DNA of 64,000 nt from Anaeromassilibacillus sp. An172 (GCF_002160515.1 NZ_NFKS01000004.1:62001-126000), one strand, 5' to 3'; shown: positions 1-10,391, counted from the stretch's first letter. The notes: generated from the sequence alone by a model not told the origin. Program-made: numbers and translations.

Positions 1-702
1 ACACTCGGCAAAAACAGAATTTGTAATACTTTTGGTCTCATCTCTAAGGATTGCCTGTTCAATATCTTTGTCAACAGCTATAAGGTGATTTCCCAAATAG
101 AGCATGTGATTATCCCAGTTGTCCCTGTTGTTGAAATATGCGGTATTTTCAAAAGCTGCGTATCCGATTTCAGTTACGCTTTCCGGGATATTTATCACTG
201 TAAGATTCGTACATCCGCTGAATGTCCAAGGTTCAATTTTCAAAACGCCCTTTGGAATTGTGATTTCTTCCAAAGATTTGCAGTCTGTAAATGCATTGTT
301 TTCTATTACTGTAACGCTCTGCGGTATATTTATTTCTTTAAGATTTTCGCATCCGTAGAAAGCTCCGCTTTTGATTGTTTCAATGGTATCGGGAAGGGTG
401 ACTTCCGTAATATCAGTGTTAGAGAAGAAAGCGTCTTTTCCGATTGCGGTAACAGGCATTTCATCTATTTCAGAAGGAATTGAAACATGACCTTCAGCAT
501 TTGTATATCCTGTTATCGTTACAGCTCCGTTTTCAACAGTATATGTAAAATCTTCTCGTGAAGCATATTCAGAAGCGGATGCTAAATCCGGCTGGATATT
601 TTCCTCACCGAAAGCGAATATTGTTCCCGATGCAGTGATAAAAACTGCAAGGCAAACTGCCAAAGCAAAGCGCAAAGGTCTGAATTTGTAATTCTGTTTC
701 AT
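1..702 (-). CDS. BspA-like secreted leucine-rich-repeat protein (3' end off window)
   Basis: An open frame runs left from an ATG at 702 (good AGAAGGGA ribosome binding site upstream) to the window edge, giving the first 234 residues. Residues 1-32 form a signal peptide (basic start, hydrophobic core, then FAFGEE). From about residue 50 it has repeats of the LRR_5/BspA kind: a short strand ending in IP, then an A-F-x-x-C turn (GAFYGCENL, NAFTDCKSL, WTFSGCTNL). This family is usually surface-exposed or secreted; ligands vary and none can be assigned. The C-terminus, where a dockerin or anchor would sit, is missing. Other dockerin proteins in the window (36276-38216) carry the same repeat type, so a dockerin here is possible but unseen. 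Confidence 0.85.
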   Translation of the reverse strand, partial: MKQNYKFRPLRFALAVCLAVFITASGTIFAFGEENIQPDLASASEYASREDFTYTVENGAVTITGYTNAEGHVSIPSEIDEMPVTAIGKDAFFSNTDITEVTLPDTIETIKSGAFYGCENLKEINIPQSVTVIENNAFTDCKSLEEITIPKGVLKIEPWTFSGCTNLTVINIPESVTEIGYAAFENTAYFNNRDNWDNHMLYLGNHLIAVDKDIEQAILRDETKSITNSVFAEC

Positions 703-781
703 ATCTTTCCCTTCTTTCCATCAAAACGTGTTTTATAGTCATATATTATAAAAAGAATTAACAGTTTCTTTTTATATTTGT

Positions 782-810
782 AGTATAGCATAATTTTAAT
801 TGATATGCAA
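782..810 (-). promoter_or_regulatory. putative sigma-A promoter for the BspA-like gene
   Basis: On the minus strand TTGCAT (805-810) and TATACT (782-787) are 17 bp apart, about 80 bases upstream of the ATG at 702. Read by eye; not tested. Confidence 0.45.
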
Positions 811-1070
811 TAAAAATTATAATATTGTAATAAAAATTTTGCCGTGTTAAACGCTTGTATAGAAAATGGTTACAGACAATAATCTAAAGATTACAACATG
901 ATACTTAATTGTCAAAAGAGTAACAAAGAAACATTCCTGTAAATATGGTGGAGACTTTCCATAAATAATGAGCCAAAACTTAAAATAGTGGAAAAGGCTT
1001 TAGCTTAATAAAATTATATTAAAAAAAAGAAATTTTGTGAATTTATGCTTTATTTAAGTTTTGGCGAAAA

Positions 1071-1100
1071 TTGATAAGAAAAATTGAAAATTGATATACT
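1071..1100 (+). promoter_or_regulatory. candidate promoter for the GH95 gene
   Basis: TTGATA (1071-1076) and TATACT (1095-1100) with an 18-bp spacer. It would give a leader of about 335 bases before the GTG at 1442, which is long, so another promoter nearer the gene may exist in this AT-rich DNA. Confidence 0.3.
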
Positions 1101-1441
1101 GTATATTGATTTTGTTGTACAATTATTTTTATGACAAAAACTATATTTTGTTTATATTTTATGAAACGATATAACGATATAAATATAAAAATAATTATAT
1201 ATATTTAAAATATATTTGATTTTATTGCTTTGTATCTTTTCGCTAATCTAAATGTAATAAAATATTTATCCAACTGGCAATTATGCTTTTTTATTTAATA
1301 AGAACAAAATATTATTTTTAATGCTGAACAGCGATTTTTATAAAAAAATCTATTTTTACGAAACTTTATAAAAAGTTTTTTAAATAAGCCAATTTTATCT
1401 ATTTGATATATTTAATTTTTTAGAAAAGGAGTGTAAAAGTA

Positions 1442-4400
1442 GTGAAAATTGGAAATTTAAAATGGAGAAAAATAGCGTCCGCAGCGCTTGCCGGAATGAT
1501 TCTTTTATCATCCCTTCCGGCTTTCTCCGCACAGGAAAAGGAGCCGCTTGTTTCCTCCGTTCAGGAAAACAGCGAATCTGACGCTCTCAGACTCTGGTAT
1601 ACCGCACCATCTTCTAAATGCGGAGCCAGCGGAGAGAAAGACATTTGGCAGCAGTGCACTCTCCCAATCGGAAACGGAGATATCGGTGCAAATGTTTACG
1701 GAGAAATTGTAAACGAAAGGCTTACATTTAACGAAAAAACTCTGTGGACAGGCGGCCCAAGTGAAAGCAGACCGGATTATAACGGCGGAAATCTTACTCA
1801 AAACGGTCAGAACGGCGAAACAATGAAACAAATTCAGCAGCTTTTCGCAGAGGGAAAAGACGCTGAAGCTTCAAGCCTGTGCAATAAATTGGTTGGCACA
1901 AGTGACGGATACGGCTCTTATCAGTCATGGGGCAATATCTATTTCAACCATACAGGACTTAATGAAAACAACATTACAGGTTATGTTCGTGATTTGGATT
2001 TGAATAATGCAATCGCAAGTGTTGAATTTGATTCAAACGGAACACACTATACAAGAGAATATTTCATAAGCAACCCGGACAATGTTCTTGTGGCTCATTT
2101 CACAGCAGAGGGTTCGGACAAGCTTAATATGGAGATAACTTTCCCATCCAACCAGGGCGGAAAGACAGTGGCAGAGGGCAACAGCCTTTACCTTGCCGGT
2201 GAGGTAAGCGACAACCAGCTTAAATATGACTCAGTTCTTAAAGCTGTGACAGAAACCGGAAAGGTTGACGCTTCCGGAGATAAGCTTGTTGTAAGCGGAG
2301 CCCAGGAGCTCACTGTATATGTAAGCGCAGATACAGACTATAAAAACGAGTATCCTAAGTACAGAACAGGTGAAACAGCGGAAGAACTCCACGAAAAGGT
2401 AAACACTACAGTGGAAAATGCCGCTGCAAAACCATATGAAGAGGTTAAAAACACACATGTTGAGGATTACAGCGACCTTTTCGGAAGGGTTGAGCTTGAT
2501 TTGGGACAGTCTGTTTCAGACAAAACAACAGACGCACTTTTGAAAGCTTACAACAACGGAACAGCAACTGAAGAAGAGCAAAGACAGCTTGAAGTTATGC
2601 TTTTCCAGTATGGACGTTACCTGACAATAGCTTCTTCAAGAGAAAATTCTGAACTTCCATCAAACCTCCAGGGTGTATGGAATAATGTGAACAATCCTCA
2701 GTGGAGTTCAGACTATCATATGAACGTAAACCTTCAGATGAACTACTGGCCTACATATTCCACAAATCTTGCAGAGTGCGCAGACCCCCTTATAAGATAC
2801 GTGGATTCACTGAGAGAGCCGGGAAGAGTTACAGCCGCTATTTATGCAGGTGTTGTAAGTGAAGAAGGGGAAGAAAACGGCTTTATGGCTCATACCCAGA
2901 ACACACCATTCGGATGGACTTGTCCCGGATGGGCATTTAGCTGGGGATGGTCACCGGCTGCTGTTCCGTGGATTTTGCAGAACTGCTGGGAGTATTACGA
3001 GTACACCGGTGATTATGATTACATGGTAAATAATATCTATCCAATGCTTCGTGAAGAGGCAATGCTCTACAACTCCATGCTTATAAAGGACGAGGACGGA
3101 AAATATGTTTCATCACCAACATACTCTCCTGAGCAGGGACCTTACACAGCAGGAAATACATACGAGCAGTCATTGATTTGGCAGCTTTTTGAAGATGCAA
3201 TAACTGCCGGAAAGCTTGTAGGCGAGGACGAAGAGGTTATCGCCCAGTGGCAGGAAAAGCAGGATAATCTTAAAGGACCTATCGAAATAGGTGACGACGG
3301 ACAGATTAAAGAATGGTACATAGAAACTTCATTTAATAAGGACGAAAACGGAAACACATTGGGCGAGGGCTACGGTCACAGACATCTTTCCCATATGCTT
3401 GGTTTGTTCCCGGGCGATCTTATTACAGAGGATACACCTGAATGGTTCGAGGCTGCAAAGGTTTCAATGAATATGAGAACTGATTCCAGCACAGGCTGGG
3501 GTATGGGCCAGAGAATAAACACATGGGCAAGACTTGGCGACGGAAACAGAGCTCATAAGCTTATCACAGACCTGTTTAAATCCGGTATTTACATGAACCT
3601 CTGGGATACACATCCTCCTTTCCAGATTGACGGTAACTTCGGTATGACCTCAGGTGTTTCCGAAATGCTTGTTCAGAGCAACGCCGAATATATAAATCTT
3701 TTGCCGGCTCTCCCTGATGAATGGGCAGACGGAAGCGTAAGCGGTCTTGTTGCAAGAGGCAATTTTGAAATCACAATGAACTGGGAAAACAAGTCAATTC
3801 AGACTGCAACTTTGCTTTCAAATAACGGCGGCGAAGCTATAGTACAGGCTGACAGAATTTCCCTTGGAACAGTTAAAGACAGCGACGGCAACTATGTTGA
3901 TTTTGAAGTATTAAAGGACAACAGAATTTCCTTTGAAACAGAGGCAGGAAAGAGCTACACAATCTCATCAATTCCTGCTGAGGAAGAAAAGGCAGAATCT
4001 CCTGCAAATATCAAGGCATACAAGCTTACAGACGGACAGACAGAAATCCTCTGGGACGCTGTTGACGCAGAAAATGCAGTTTACAATGTATACAGACAGA
4101 TTAACGACGGCGAATGGTACCTTATCGGAACAGATATCTCCGATTTGAGCTTTAAGGATACTGACGCTTACGATGTTTTGGGAACCTTATCCTATAAGGT
4201 TTCTGCCGTTATAGACGGTGAGGAAACAAAACTCAGCGATGCAGTTTCTGTTATGGACATGAGAAACATGGCAGGAATGATGGACGACCAGGATTCCAGA
4301 ATAGTTTACAGCGGAAACTGGGGCAACTGGACAGGGGACGCCGACAACTACAAGGGAACAATCAAATTCCTTGAAACACCGAATGGCAGTGAAACAATTT

Positions 4401-6328
4401 CCCTTACCTTCTGCGGTACAGGTATTGAGGTTCTCACCTGCAAAAACCACGACAGAGGAACAATGAGGGTTGATATCGACGGAGTTGACATGGGAACAGT
4501 CGATACATATTCTCCTACAACACAAAGACAGGTTAAAATATTCTCTAAGGATGATTTGGAGTACGGAATACACACAATAACACTTACAGCTACAGGCGAA
4601 CATTCAGCTCAGAGTTCAAAGGCAAAGCTTGAGTTTGACGGATTTAATGTACTTGACAATTCAGTGGTCTATCCTGAATCACTGAAGGTTGTGTCATCAA
4701 ACGGTATTACCACAGTTTCCAAGGCTGATACACAGCTTCAGATGAAGGCTTACAGTATGCCTGAGGGAACAGAAAATACAGGCGTTGTATGGTCTGTTGA
4801 AAGAAAGAGCGGAAACACAACTGCAAAGATAGACGAAAACGGACTTTTGACACTTGACGGTGAAAACGGCGTTGTAACAGTCAAGGCATCTATGAAGAAC
4901 AACGGTAATATAGCCGGAACTGTAGATATAACAGTTGCAATTCCAACAGAGAATGATAACTATGAAATAGTAGAGGATTCCGTAAATAAGAAAAATCCGA
5001 ACCCTGCTATTACTTGGAACGGTTCATGGTCAACATGGGCAGGCGAACCCACAAGACACCATGGCGGCACAAAGACAGACGGTTCAAGAGCCGGCAGTTC
5101 ATTTAGCTACACCTTTACAGGAACAGGAATAGAGCTGTATGCTCAGAAGAACCTGAAATACGGCAAGTACACAGTTGTTCTTGACGGTGAGGACGCAGGA
5201 GAAGCAAGCCTTGTAGGTACTGTTCAGGGCGGCGAAGACCAGCAGCTTGTTTATTCAAAGCTTGGCTTGGAAAATAAAGAGCACACAATCACATTTACAG
5301 TTGCCGCAGTTGACGGAAATACAACCGTAAATATGGACTATTTCAAGGTTTACAAACCATCTGAAGAGATTGTTGATAAATCACAGCTTCAGGAAGCAAT
5401 AGAAAAGTACGGCGACAGAACAGAAGCCGAGTACACACAGGAAGCATGGGCTCCTTTTGAGGCTGCAATGAAAGCTGCTGTAGAGGGAATGAACAGCAGT
5501 GAAACAACAGCAGAGCAGGTACAGACACTTGCAGACAATCTGAACAAAGCAGGCGAAGAGCTTGACAAGCAGGAAATTGTAGCCCCTGAATTTGCAGAGA
5601 ACGCAAAGGCTGTAGTTTCAGGAATAGAGTCCGACAAGGTTACTCTTATCTGGGATAAAGCCGAATGTGCAGTGTCCTATAAGGTTGTTGTAAAGGACAA
5701 CGAGGGCGCAGAGGTTAAGACAGCTGAGACAGATAATAGCTATTTGCAGATAAATGAGCTTAACCCGAATACAGAATATGTATTTGAAGTTTACGGAGTA
5801 AACAGAAACGGAAAAGCTTCCGAAACTCCGTTGACCGTAAAGGGAACAACAGCGGCTCCAATCGACAACGAAGCTCCTGCACAGGTTACAGGACTTGCTG
5901 TTACTGAAATTTCCGGAGCAAATCAGGCTAAAATAACCTGGGAGAAATCCACAGACCCACAGGGCAGCGTGATTACTTATGAAGTTTATATCAACGGTAT
6001 TAAGACTGCTGAAACCCAGGAAACAGAGTTTATTTTCGACATAATCGACGGCACATCCTATAGCATAAGAATAGTTGCTGTTGACGAGGCAGGAAACAAA
6101 TCTCTGCCGGCAGTTTATAACTATGCTACCGGTTCACAGTCCGTAAAAGGCGACGTAAATAAGGACGGAAAAGCGGATGTAGAGGACGTTACCTTAATTC
6201 AGAAATTTATAGTTAAAATTGATTTAGGAGAAACTATATTTGATGAAAAGGTTGCAGATGTAAACGGTGACGGTGCAATCACAGTAACCGACGCAACAGA
6301 AATACAGATAATGCTTGGCCGCAGTTAA
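1442..6328 (+). CDS. secreted multimodular GH95 alpha-L-fucosidase/galactosidase with dockerin
   Basis: GTG start at 1442 after AAGGAG (1426-1431); 1628 residues. Residues 1-30 are a signal peptide. Residues about 48-840 are a GH95 enzyme, a family that removes terminal alpha-1,2-L-fucose (some members alpha-L-galactose) from host or plant glycans. The N-terminal TLPIGNGDIGA motif, the NVN pair (N428/N430), SPEQG (E564, likely acid) and FQIDGNFG (D730) match the known inverting active site. After it come, approximately: FN3 (855-940), a carbohydrate-binding-like module (955-1065), a Big-type Ig domain (1070-1170), a second copy of the binding-like module (1185-1300), a FIVAR helical bundle (1310-1375), two FN3 domains (1380-1560) and a dockerin with two Ca-binding repeats (DVNKDG, DVNGDG). 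It would be secreted and docked on a cohesin scaffold, probably to strip fucose from mucin or milk-type glycans. Substrate is inferred from family only. Confidence 0.93.
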   Translation: MKIGNLKWRKIASAALAGMILLSSLPAFSAQEKEPLVSSVQENSESDALRLWYTAPSSKCGASGEKDIWQQCTLPIGNGDIGANVYGEIVNERLTFNEKTLWTGGPSESRPDYNGGNLTQNGQNGETMKQIQQLFAEGKDAEASSLCNKLVGTSDGYGSYQSWGNIYFNHTGLNENNITGYVRDLDLNNAIASVEFDSNGTHYTREYFISNPDNVLVAHFTAEGSDKLNMEITFPSNQGGKTVAEGNSLYLAGEVSDNQLKYDSVLKAVTETGKVDASGDKLVVSGAQELTVYVSADTDYKNEYPKYRTGETAEELHEKVNTTVENAAAKPYEEVKNTHVEDYSDLFGRVELDLGQSVSDKTTDALLKAYNNGTATEEEQRQLEVMLFQYGRYLTIASSRENSELPSNLQGVWNNVNNPQWSSDYHMNVNLQMNYWPTYSTNLAECADPLIRYVDSLREPGRVTAAIYAGVVSEEGEENGFMAHTQNTPFGWTCPGWAFSWGWSPAAVPWILQNCWEYYEYTGDYDYMVNNIYPMLREEAMLYNSMLIKDEDGKYVSSPTYSPEQGPYTAGNTYEQSLIWQLFEDAITAGKLVGEDEEVIAQWQEKQDNLKGPIEIGDDGQIKEWYIETSFNKDENGNTLGEGYGHRHLSHMLGLFPGDLITEDTPEWFEAAKVSMNMRTDSSTGWGMGQRINTWARLGDGNRAHKLITDLFKSGIYMNLWDTHPPFQIDGNFGMTSGVSEMLVQSNAEYINLLPALPDEWADGSVSGLVARGNFEITMNWENKSIQTATLLSNNGGEAIVQADRISLGTVKDSDGNYVDFEVLKDNRISFETEAGKSYTISSIPAEEEKAESPANIKAYKLTDGQTEILWDAVDAENAVYNVYRQINDGEWYLIGTDISDLSFKDTDAYDVLGTLSYKVSAVIDGEETKLSDAVSVMDMRNMAGMMDDQDSRIVYSGNWGNWTGDADNYKGTIKFLETPNGSETISLTFCGTGIEVLTCKNHDRGTMRVDIDGVDMGTVDTYSPTTQRQVKIFSKDDLEYGIHTITLTATGEHSAQSSKAKLEFDGFNVLDNSVVYPESLKVVSSNGITTVSKADTQLQMKAYSMPEGTENTGVVWSVERKSGNTTAKIDENGLLTLDGENGVVTVKASMKNNGNIAGTVDITVAIPTENDNYEIVEDSVNKKNPNPAITWNGSWSTWAGEPTRHHGGTKTDGSRAGSSFSYTFTGTGIELYAQKNLKYGKYTVVLDGEDAGEASLVGTVQGGEDQQLVYSKLGLENKEHTITFTVAAVDGNTTVNMDYFKVYKPSEEIVDKSQLQEAIEKYGDRTEAEYTQEAWAPFEAAMKAAVEGMNSSETTAEQVQTLADNLNKAGEELDKQEIVAPEFAENAKAVVSGIESDKVTLIWDKAECAVSYKVVVKDNEGAEVKTAETDNSYLQINELNPNTEYVFEVYGVNRNGKASETPLTVKGTTAAPIDNEAPAQVTGLAVTEISGANQAKITWEKSTDPQGSVITYEVYINGIKTAETQETEFIFDIIDGTSYSIRIVAVDEAGNKSLPAVYNYATGSQSVKGDVNKDGKADVEDVTLIQKFIVKIDLGETIFDEKVADVNGDGAITVTDATEIQIMLGRS

Positions 6329-6369
6329 TGTTTGTAAAAGTATAAATAAGATTTAACGGTCATAAAATT

Positions 6370-6413
6370 GGCTGTCAGCAAAGACTTTATAAACCTCTGC
6401 TGACAGCCTTTTT
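6370..6413 (+). terminator. rho-independent terminator after the GH95 gene
   Basis: An 11-bp perfect stem (GGCTGTCAGCA / TGCTGACAGCC, 6370-6380 with 6398-6408) followed by five T. Confidence 0.9.
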
Positions 6414-6443
6414 AATTAGACAATTCTATAAGACAAAATAAAA

Positions 6444-6480
6444 AGAGCTGATTTAAAATTATTAGTTTTAAATCAGCTCT
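6444..6480 (-). terminator. rny: terminator after rny
   Basis: A 15-bp perfect stem (6444-6458 with 6466-6480) preceded on the plus strand by an A-run, so it reads as stem plus U-run on the minus strand, 38 bases past the rny stop. Confidence 0.85.
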
Positions 6481-6517
6481 GTATTTTCTCAGTCGAAAAT
6501 GTATTTTTAGAACAAGA

Positions 6518-8071
6518 TTATTTTGCGTAATCTATAGCTCTGGATTCTCTGATGATGTTTACTTTAATCTGACCCGGATATTCCAAATCGGATTCAATTT
6601 TCTTACAGATTTCTCTTGCCAGAGGAATCATACCCTCATCTTTAACAACCTCAGGTTTAATCATTATTCTGATCTCTCTGCCCGCCTGGATTGCGAAACA
6701 TCTTTCAACTCCGTTAAATGAAGAAGCAACCTCTTCAAGCTTCTGAAGTCTCTTGATGTAGTTTTCAAGATTTTCACGTCTTGCGCCAGGTCTTGCAGCA
6801 GATATTGCGTCTGCCGCCTGTACTATGCAGGCAACAACTGTTTTTGCCTCAACGTCGCCGTGATGAGCCTGAATGGCATGGATAACAGCGTCGTTTTCTC
6901 TGTATTTTCTTGCAACTTCAACACCGAGTTCGATATGGCTTCCCTCGTGCTCGTGGTCAAGAGCCTTACCGATATCGTGAAGAAGTCCCGCTCTTTTTGC
7001 AACAGTAGGATCAAGTCCAAGCTCTGTGGCTATAAGTCCGCACAGATAAGCAACCTCTATTGAATGATTTAAAACATTCTGACCGTAGCTTGTTCTGTAG
7101 CGAAGTCTTCCCAAAAGCTTTATAAGCTCAGGGTGAATTCCGTTTACACCAACTTCGATGACAGCTCTTTCACCGTCCTGCTTAATGGCAAGCTCAACTT
7201 CACGTCTTGCTTTTTCCACTGTCTCTTCGATTCTTGCAGGATGTATTCTTCCGTCGGAAATAAGTTTTTCAAGGGCAACTCTCGCAATTTCTCGTCTTAC
7301 AGGCTCGAAGCAGGAAAGTGCGATTGCCTCAGGTGTGTCATCAATAATAAGGTCTACGCCTGTAAGGGTTTCGATTGTCCTTATGTTTCTGCCTTCTCTT
7401 CCGATGATTCTTCCCTTCATTTCATCGTTGGGGAGAGGTACAACGGAAACAGTGGCTTCTGCAACCTGGTCAGCAGCCAATCTCTGGATTGCGAGTGTGA
7501 TAATGTTTCTCGCCTTTGCGTCGGCTTCTTCTTTCAGCCTCTGCTCATACTCCATAATCTTGGTGGCTTTCTCATGGGTAAGCTCGGAATCAAGCTGTGA
7601 AAGCAGATAGCTTTTTGCCTGCTCTGCTGTGTATCCTGAAATTCTCTCAAGCATTTCAAACTGGCTGCTCTTAATCTTCTCGATTTCCTCCAGCTTTGCA
7701 TCTGCATCCTTGAGTTTTTTGGATACCTTTTCTTCCTTAGCTTCCAAGTTGTCCAGTTTCTTGTCGAGGGTTTCCTCTTTTTGCTGTATGCGTCGTTCCT
7801 GTCGCTGAACTTCCTTGCGGCGGTCAGCAATCTCTTTTTCATTTTCACTGCGCAGACGATGAAGCTCATCCTTTCCCTCAAGAACAGCTTCTTTCTTCTT
7901 AGCTTCTGCGGTCTTTATCGCTTCGGAAACAATTCTCTTTGCTTCCTGTTCGGCACTGCCAATTTCTGCTTCTGCAATCTTTTTTCTTCTCTGTATACCA
8001 AGGTAAATACCTGCGGATATACCTATAAGAAGAGCTGCGACTGCAATCACAATGGCTAACCAAAACGGCAT
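6518..8071 (-). CDS. rny: ribonuclease Y
   Basis: Endoribonuclease that starts mRNA decay, tethered to the membrane. Residues 3-25 are one N-terminal membrane helix, 30-200 a long charged coiled coil, about 205-270 a KH RNA-binding domain ([15 protein letters not shown]), and about 330-425 an HD phosphohydrolase domain with the HDIGKA metal motif; 517 residues, the usual size. A longer frame starts at 8104, but AAGGAGGT (8081-8088) sits 9 bases before the ATG at 8071, where the family's membrane helix begins, so I chose 8071. It is monocistronic with its own terminator. A long AT-rich stretch lies upstream, with the nearest good promoter more than 560 bases away. Confidence 0.97.
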   Translation of the reverse strand: MPFWLAIVIAVAALLIGISAGIYLGIQRRKKIAEAEIGSAEQEAKRIVSEAIKTAEAKKKEAVLEGKDELHRLRSENEKEIADRRKEVQRQERRIQQKEETLDKKLDNLEAKEEKVSKKLKDADAKLEEIEKIKSSQFEMLERISGYTAEQAKSYLLSQLDSELTHEKATKIMEYEQRLKEEADAKARNIITLAIQRLAADQVAEATVSVVPLPNDEMKGRIIGREGRNIRTIETLTGVDLIIDDTPEAIALSCFEPVRREIARVALEKLISDGRIHPARIEETVEKARREVELAIKQDGERAVIEVGVNGIHPELIKLLGRLRYRTSYGQNVLNHSIEVAYLCGLIATELGLDPTVAKRAGLLHDIGKALDHEHEGSHIELGVEVARKYRENDAVIHAIQAHHGDVEAKTVVACIVQAADAISAARPGARRENLENYIKRLQKLEEVASSFNGVERCFAIQAGREIRIMIKPEVVKDEGMIPLAREICKKIESDLEYPGQIKVNIIRESRAIDYAK

Positions 8072-8939
8072 AGAATGGACACCTCCTTGATAAGTTTTGT
8101 TCAATTTTCAAGTTTCGAATAAAATATAATTTAAGAATAATTAAAAGCAATCAAGCTCAAGTACTTTTGGGATAACAAAAAATAAATAAAAAACGTCAGA
8201 ATTTGGAAATGTCCCGAAATAGAAAAGAAAACAACACATATACACAAATGTACGGATAGTCATTGCAAGTTATCCCAAATGAGTAATAGTATTGTTCTTA
8301 ATCCAAAACATATTCTTTTTTTAAAAATATTTTTTATATGTATATCCATCTGCCCTGAAAGGCGAGGTTTTATATCAATTAAAATATCCTAAAAATCAAT
8401 ATTCACAGGAATAAAATTTCCTATAACAGCCATTCTCCTATTTGAAAATAACGACATTCAATTTATTTATTTTCTTTATTCGCAAATAAAAACGCCGATA
8501 CAGACGCTTTTCAGTACAAGACAATATTGATTGACCTGAAAGGAAAAGAGTTTAAAAAATAATACAATCTGTATTGATAAAAAGAATATGCAAAAAAGCA
8601 TTTACAACCAATACATACTGTACTTGCTCGTATTCCTCACCATATATAGTAATATATTTTGTGTACATTGTCAAGATAAAACCTTGTAAATAAGTCACAT
8701 TTTATTTAAAGTAAGGTTTAAACGGACTTGATATTAAATTTTTAAAGTACGAAAGGTAAAAATTTTATGTGATAAAAATGGGGAAATGGTCAAAACTTAA
8801 ATATGCGTAAAAATAAATCGTAAAAATCATTGATTTGAACAAATATAATAATTTTTAATAACCGTTTTTGTCGCTTAAAGGGATTTTATTAAAAATATGT
8901 AAAATTTAAAAATTTTTTTCTTTATTTTCGTATAAGCTC
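8072..8939. other. long AT-rich non-coding gap between rny and gap
   Basis: Nearly 900 bases without a credible gene on either strand. It contains a minus-strand consensus-like promoter at 8646-8674. I found no tRNA, known riboswitch core or strong hairpin in it. Any small RNA here would be a prediction without further support. Confidence 0.6.
8646..8674 (-). promoter_or_regulatory. promoter-like element facing rny
   Basis: Minus-strand TTGACA (8669-8674), 17-bp spacer, TACTAT (8646-8651). If it drives rny the 5' leader would be about 568 bases; alternatively it drives a separate small transcript. Confidence 0.5.
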
Positions 8940-8968
8940 TTGAAATTTTACGCTAAATGTAATATTAT
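8940..8968 (+). promoter_or_regulatory. gap: gap promoter
   Basis: TTGAAA (8940-8945), 17-bp spacer, TATTAT (8963-8968), ending 34 bases before the gap ATG. Confidence 0.75.
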
Positions 8969-9002
8969 ATAAGTACCATATTTTGTATTGGAGGAATTAA
9001 AA

Positions 9003-10013
9003 ATGGCAATTAAAGTTGGTATTAATGGTTTTGGCCGTATCGGCCGTCTTGCTTTCAGACAGATGTTCGGCGCTGAAGGATATGAAGTAGTTGCTATCAA
9101 CGATTTGACAGATGCAAAAATGCTTGCACACCTCTTGAAGTACGATTCAGCTCAGGGCCGTTATGCTCTCGCTGATAAGGTTGAAGCTAAAGAGAATTCA
9201 ATCGTTGTAGACGGCAAAGAGATCACAATCTATGCTGAGAAAGACGCTAACAATCTTCCTTGGGGAGAGCTTGGTATCGACGTAGTTCTCGAGTGCACAG
9301 GTTTCTACTGCTCAAAGGATAAGGCTCAGGCTCACATCAACGCTGGCGCTAAGAAGGTTGTTATTTCTGCTCCTGCTGGTAAGGACCTTAAGACAATCGT
9401 TTACGGCGTTAACGAGAAGACTCTCACAGCTGATGATACAATCATTTCTGCTGCTTCCTGCACAACAAACTGCCTCGCTCCTATGGCTAAGGCTTTGAAT
9501 GATTATGCTCCTATCAAGAGCGGTATCATGGCTACAATCCACGCTTACACAGGCGATCAGATGATCCTCGACGGTCCTCACAGAAAGGGTGACCTCAGAA
9601 GAGCTCGTGCTGGTGCAGTTAACATCGTTCCTAACTCAACTGGTGCTGCTAAGGCTATCGGCCTTGTTATCCCAGAGCTCAACGGCAAGCTCATCGGCGC
9701 TGCTCAGCGTGTTCCTGTTCCAACAGGTTCTACAACAATCCTCACAGCTGTTGTTGAGGGTACAGTTACTGTTGATGGCATCAACGAGGCTATGAAGGCT
9801 GCTCAGTCTGAGAGCTTCGGCTACAACACAGACCTCATCGTTTCTTCTGATATCGTTGGTATGAGATACGGCTCATTGTTCGATGCAACTCAGACAATGG
9901 TTACAAATCTTGACAACGGCACATCTCAGGTTCAGGTAGTTTCTTGGTACGACAACGAGAACAGCTACACAAGCCAGATGGTTAGAACAATCAAATATTT
10001 CGCAGAACTCTAA
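9003..10013 (+). CDS. gap: glyceraldehyde-3-phosphate dehydrogenase
   Basis: Cytoplasmic glycolytic enzyme that oxidises glyceraldehyde-3-phosphate to 1,3-bisphosphoglycerate with NAD. The Rossmann motif [10 protein letters not shown] (7-16) and the catalytic SCTTNCLAP with Cys153 are intact, and 336 residues is the usual length. A TTG at 8988 opens the frame further upstream, but GGAGGA (8990-8995) is placed for the ATG at 9003. It stands alone, without pgk or tpi nearby, and has its own promoter and terminator. Codon choice differs from its neighbours, with many ATC, CTC, GCT and AAG codons, as expected of a very highly expressed gene. Confidence 0.98.
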   Translation: MAIKVGINGFGRIGRLAFRQMFGAEGYEVVAINDLTDAKMLAHLLKYDSAQGRYALADKVEAKENSIVVDGKEITIYAEKDANNLPWGELGIDVVLECTGFYCSKDKAQAHINAGAKKVVISAPAGKDLKTIVYGVNEKTLTADDTIISAASCTTNCLAPMAKALNDYAPIKSGIMATIHAYTGDQMILDGPHRKGDLRRARAGAVNIVPNSTGAAKAIGLVIPELNGKLIGAAQRVPVPTGSTTILTAVVEGTVTVDGINEAMKAAQSESFGYNTDLIVSSDIVGMRYGSLFDATQTMVTNLDNGTSQVQVVSWYDNENSYTSQMVRTIKYFAEL

Positions 10014-10041
10014 TTAAATATTTGAATTCCTTTTAATACCC

Positions 10042-10083
10042 ACGTGGGCGGGAAGACGGGAGTTTTCCTGCCCATGTTTTTTT
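10042..10083 (+). terminator. gap terminator
   Basis: A 13-bp stem with two G-T pairs (10042-10054 with 10065-10077) followed by a run of seven T. Confidence 0.9.
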
Positions 10084-10127
10084 AAATCTTATTTGTTAAC
10101 TTTTTTTGAAAAAAATTAAAAAAAGTC

Positions 10128-10156
10128 TTGACAACAGCTATTGGTTTTGCTATAAT
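10128..10156 (+). promoter_or_regulatory. perfect consensus promoter for the tRNA pair
   Basis: TTGACA (10128-10133), exactly 17 bp, TATAAT (10151-10156): both hexamers are full consensus, 35 bases before the tRNA-Leu. Confidence 0.92.
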
Positions 10157-10191
10157 AATCAAGCACGGTAACGGAAACGACCCTGTGATAT

Positions 10192-10278
10192 GCGGATATG
10201 GCGGAATTGGCAGACGCGTATGGTTCAGGTCCATATGAATGCAAGTTCATGCAGGTTCAAGTCCTGTTATCCGCACCA
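10192..10278 (+). tRNA. tRNA-Leu (anticodon CAG)
   Basis: The acceptor arms GCGGATA and TATCCGC pair. The anticodon loop is TTCAGGT (anticodon CAG, reading CUG), a long variable arm is present as in leucine tRNAs, the T-loop is TTCAAGT, and the 3' CCA is encoded. Total 87 bases. Confidence 0.95.
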
Positions 10279-10283
10279 ATTAT

Positions 10284-10359
10284 GGGAGCATAGCTCAGCT
10301 GGGAGAGCATCTGCCTTACAAGCAGAGGGTCATAGGTTCGAGCCCTATTGTTCCCACCA
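10284..10359 (+). tRNA. tRNA-Val (anticodon TAC)
   Basis: The acceptor arms GGGAGCA and TGTTCCC pair, the D arm is GCTC/GAGC, the anticodon loop is CTTACAA (anticodon TAC), the T-loop is TTCGAGC, and CCA is encoded. 76 bases, 5 bases after tRNA-Leu and in the same transcript. Confidence 0.95.
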
Positions 10360-10360
10360 A

Positions 10361-10391
10361 GAGAGAGTACATTTTGTATTCTCTCTTTTTT
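10361..10391 (+). terminator. terminator of the tRNA operon
   Basis: A 10-bp stem (GAGAGAGTAC with GTATTCTCTC, loop ATTTT) followed by six T. Confidence 0.9.

Larger units (their letters stand above)
703..1441. other. AT-rich divergent intergenic region
   Basis: This 739-base gap separates the divergent BspA-like and GH95 genes. It is extremely AT-rich and has no open frame with a ribosome binding site. Apart from the two candidate promoters (782-810 minus, 1071-1100 plus) I see no clear structure in it. Confidence 0.6.

Noticed and set aside
4187-4603. 138-codon minus-strand frame
   Set aside because: Antisense shadow of the GH95 gene.
7133-7610. Two overlapping plus-strand frames of about 150 codons
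   Set aside because: They are antisense to conserved KH/HD coding sequence of rny, have no ribosome binding site and resemble no family.
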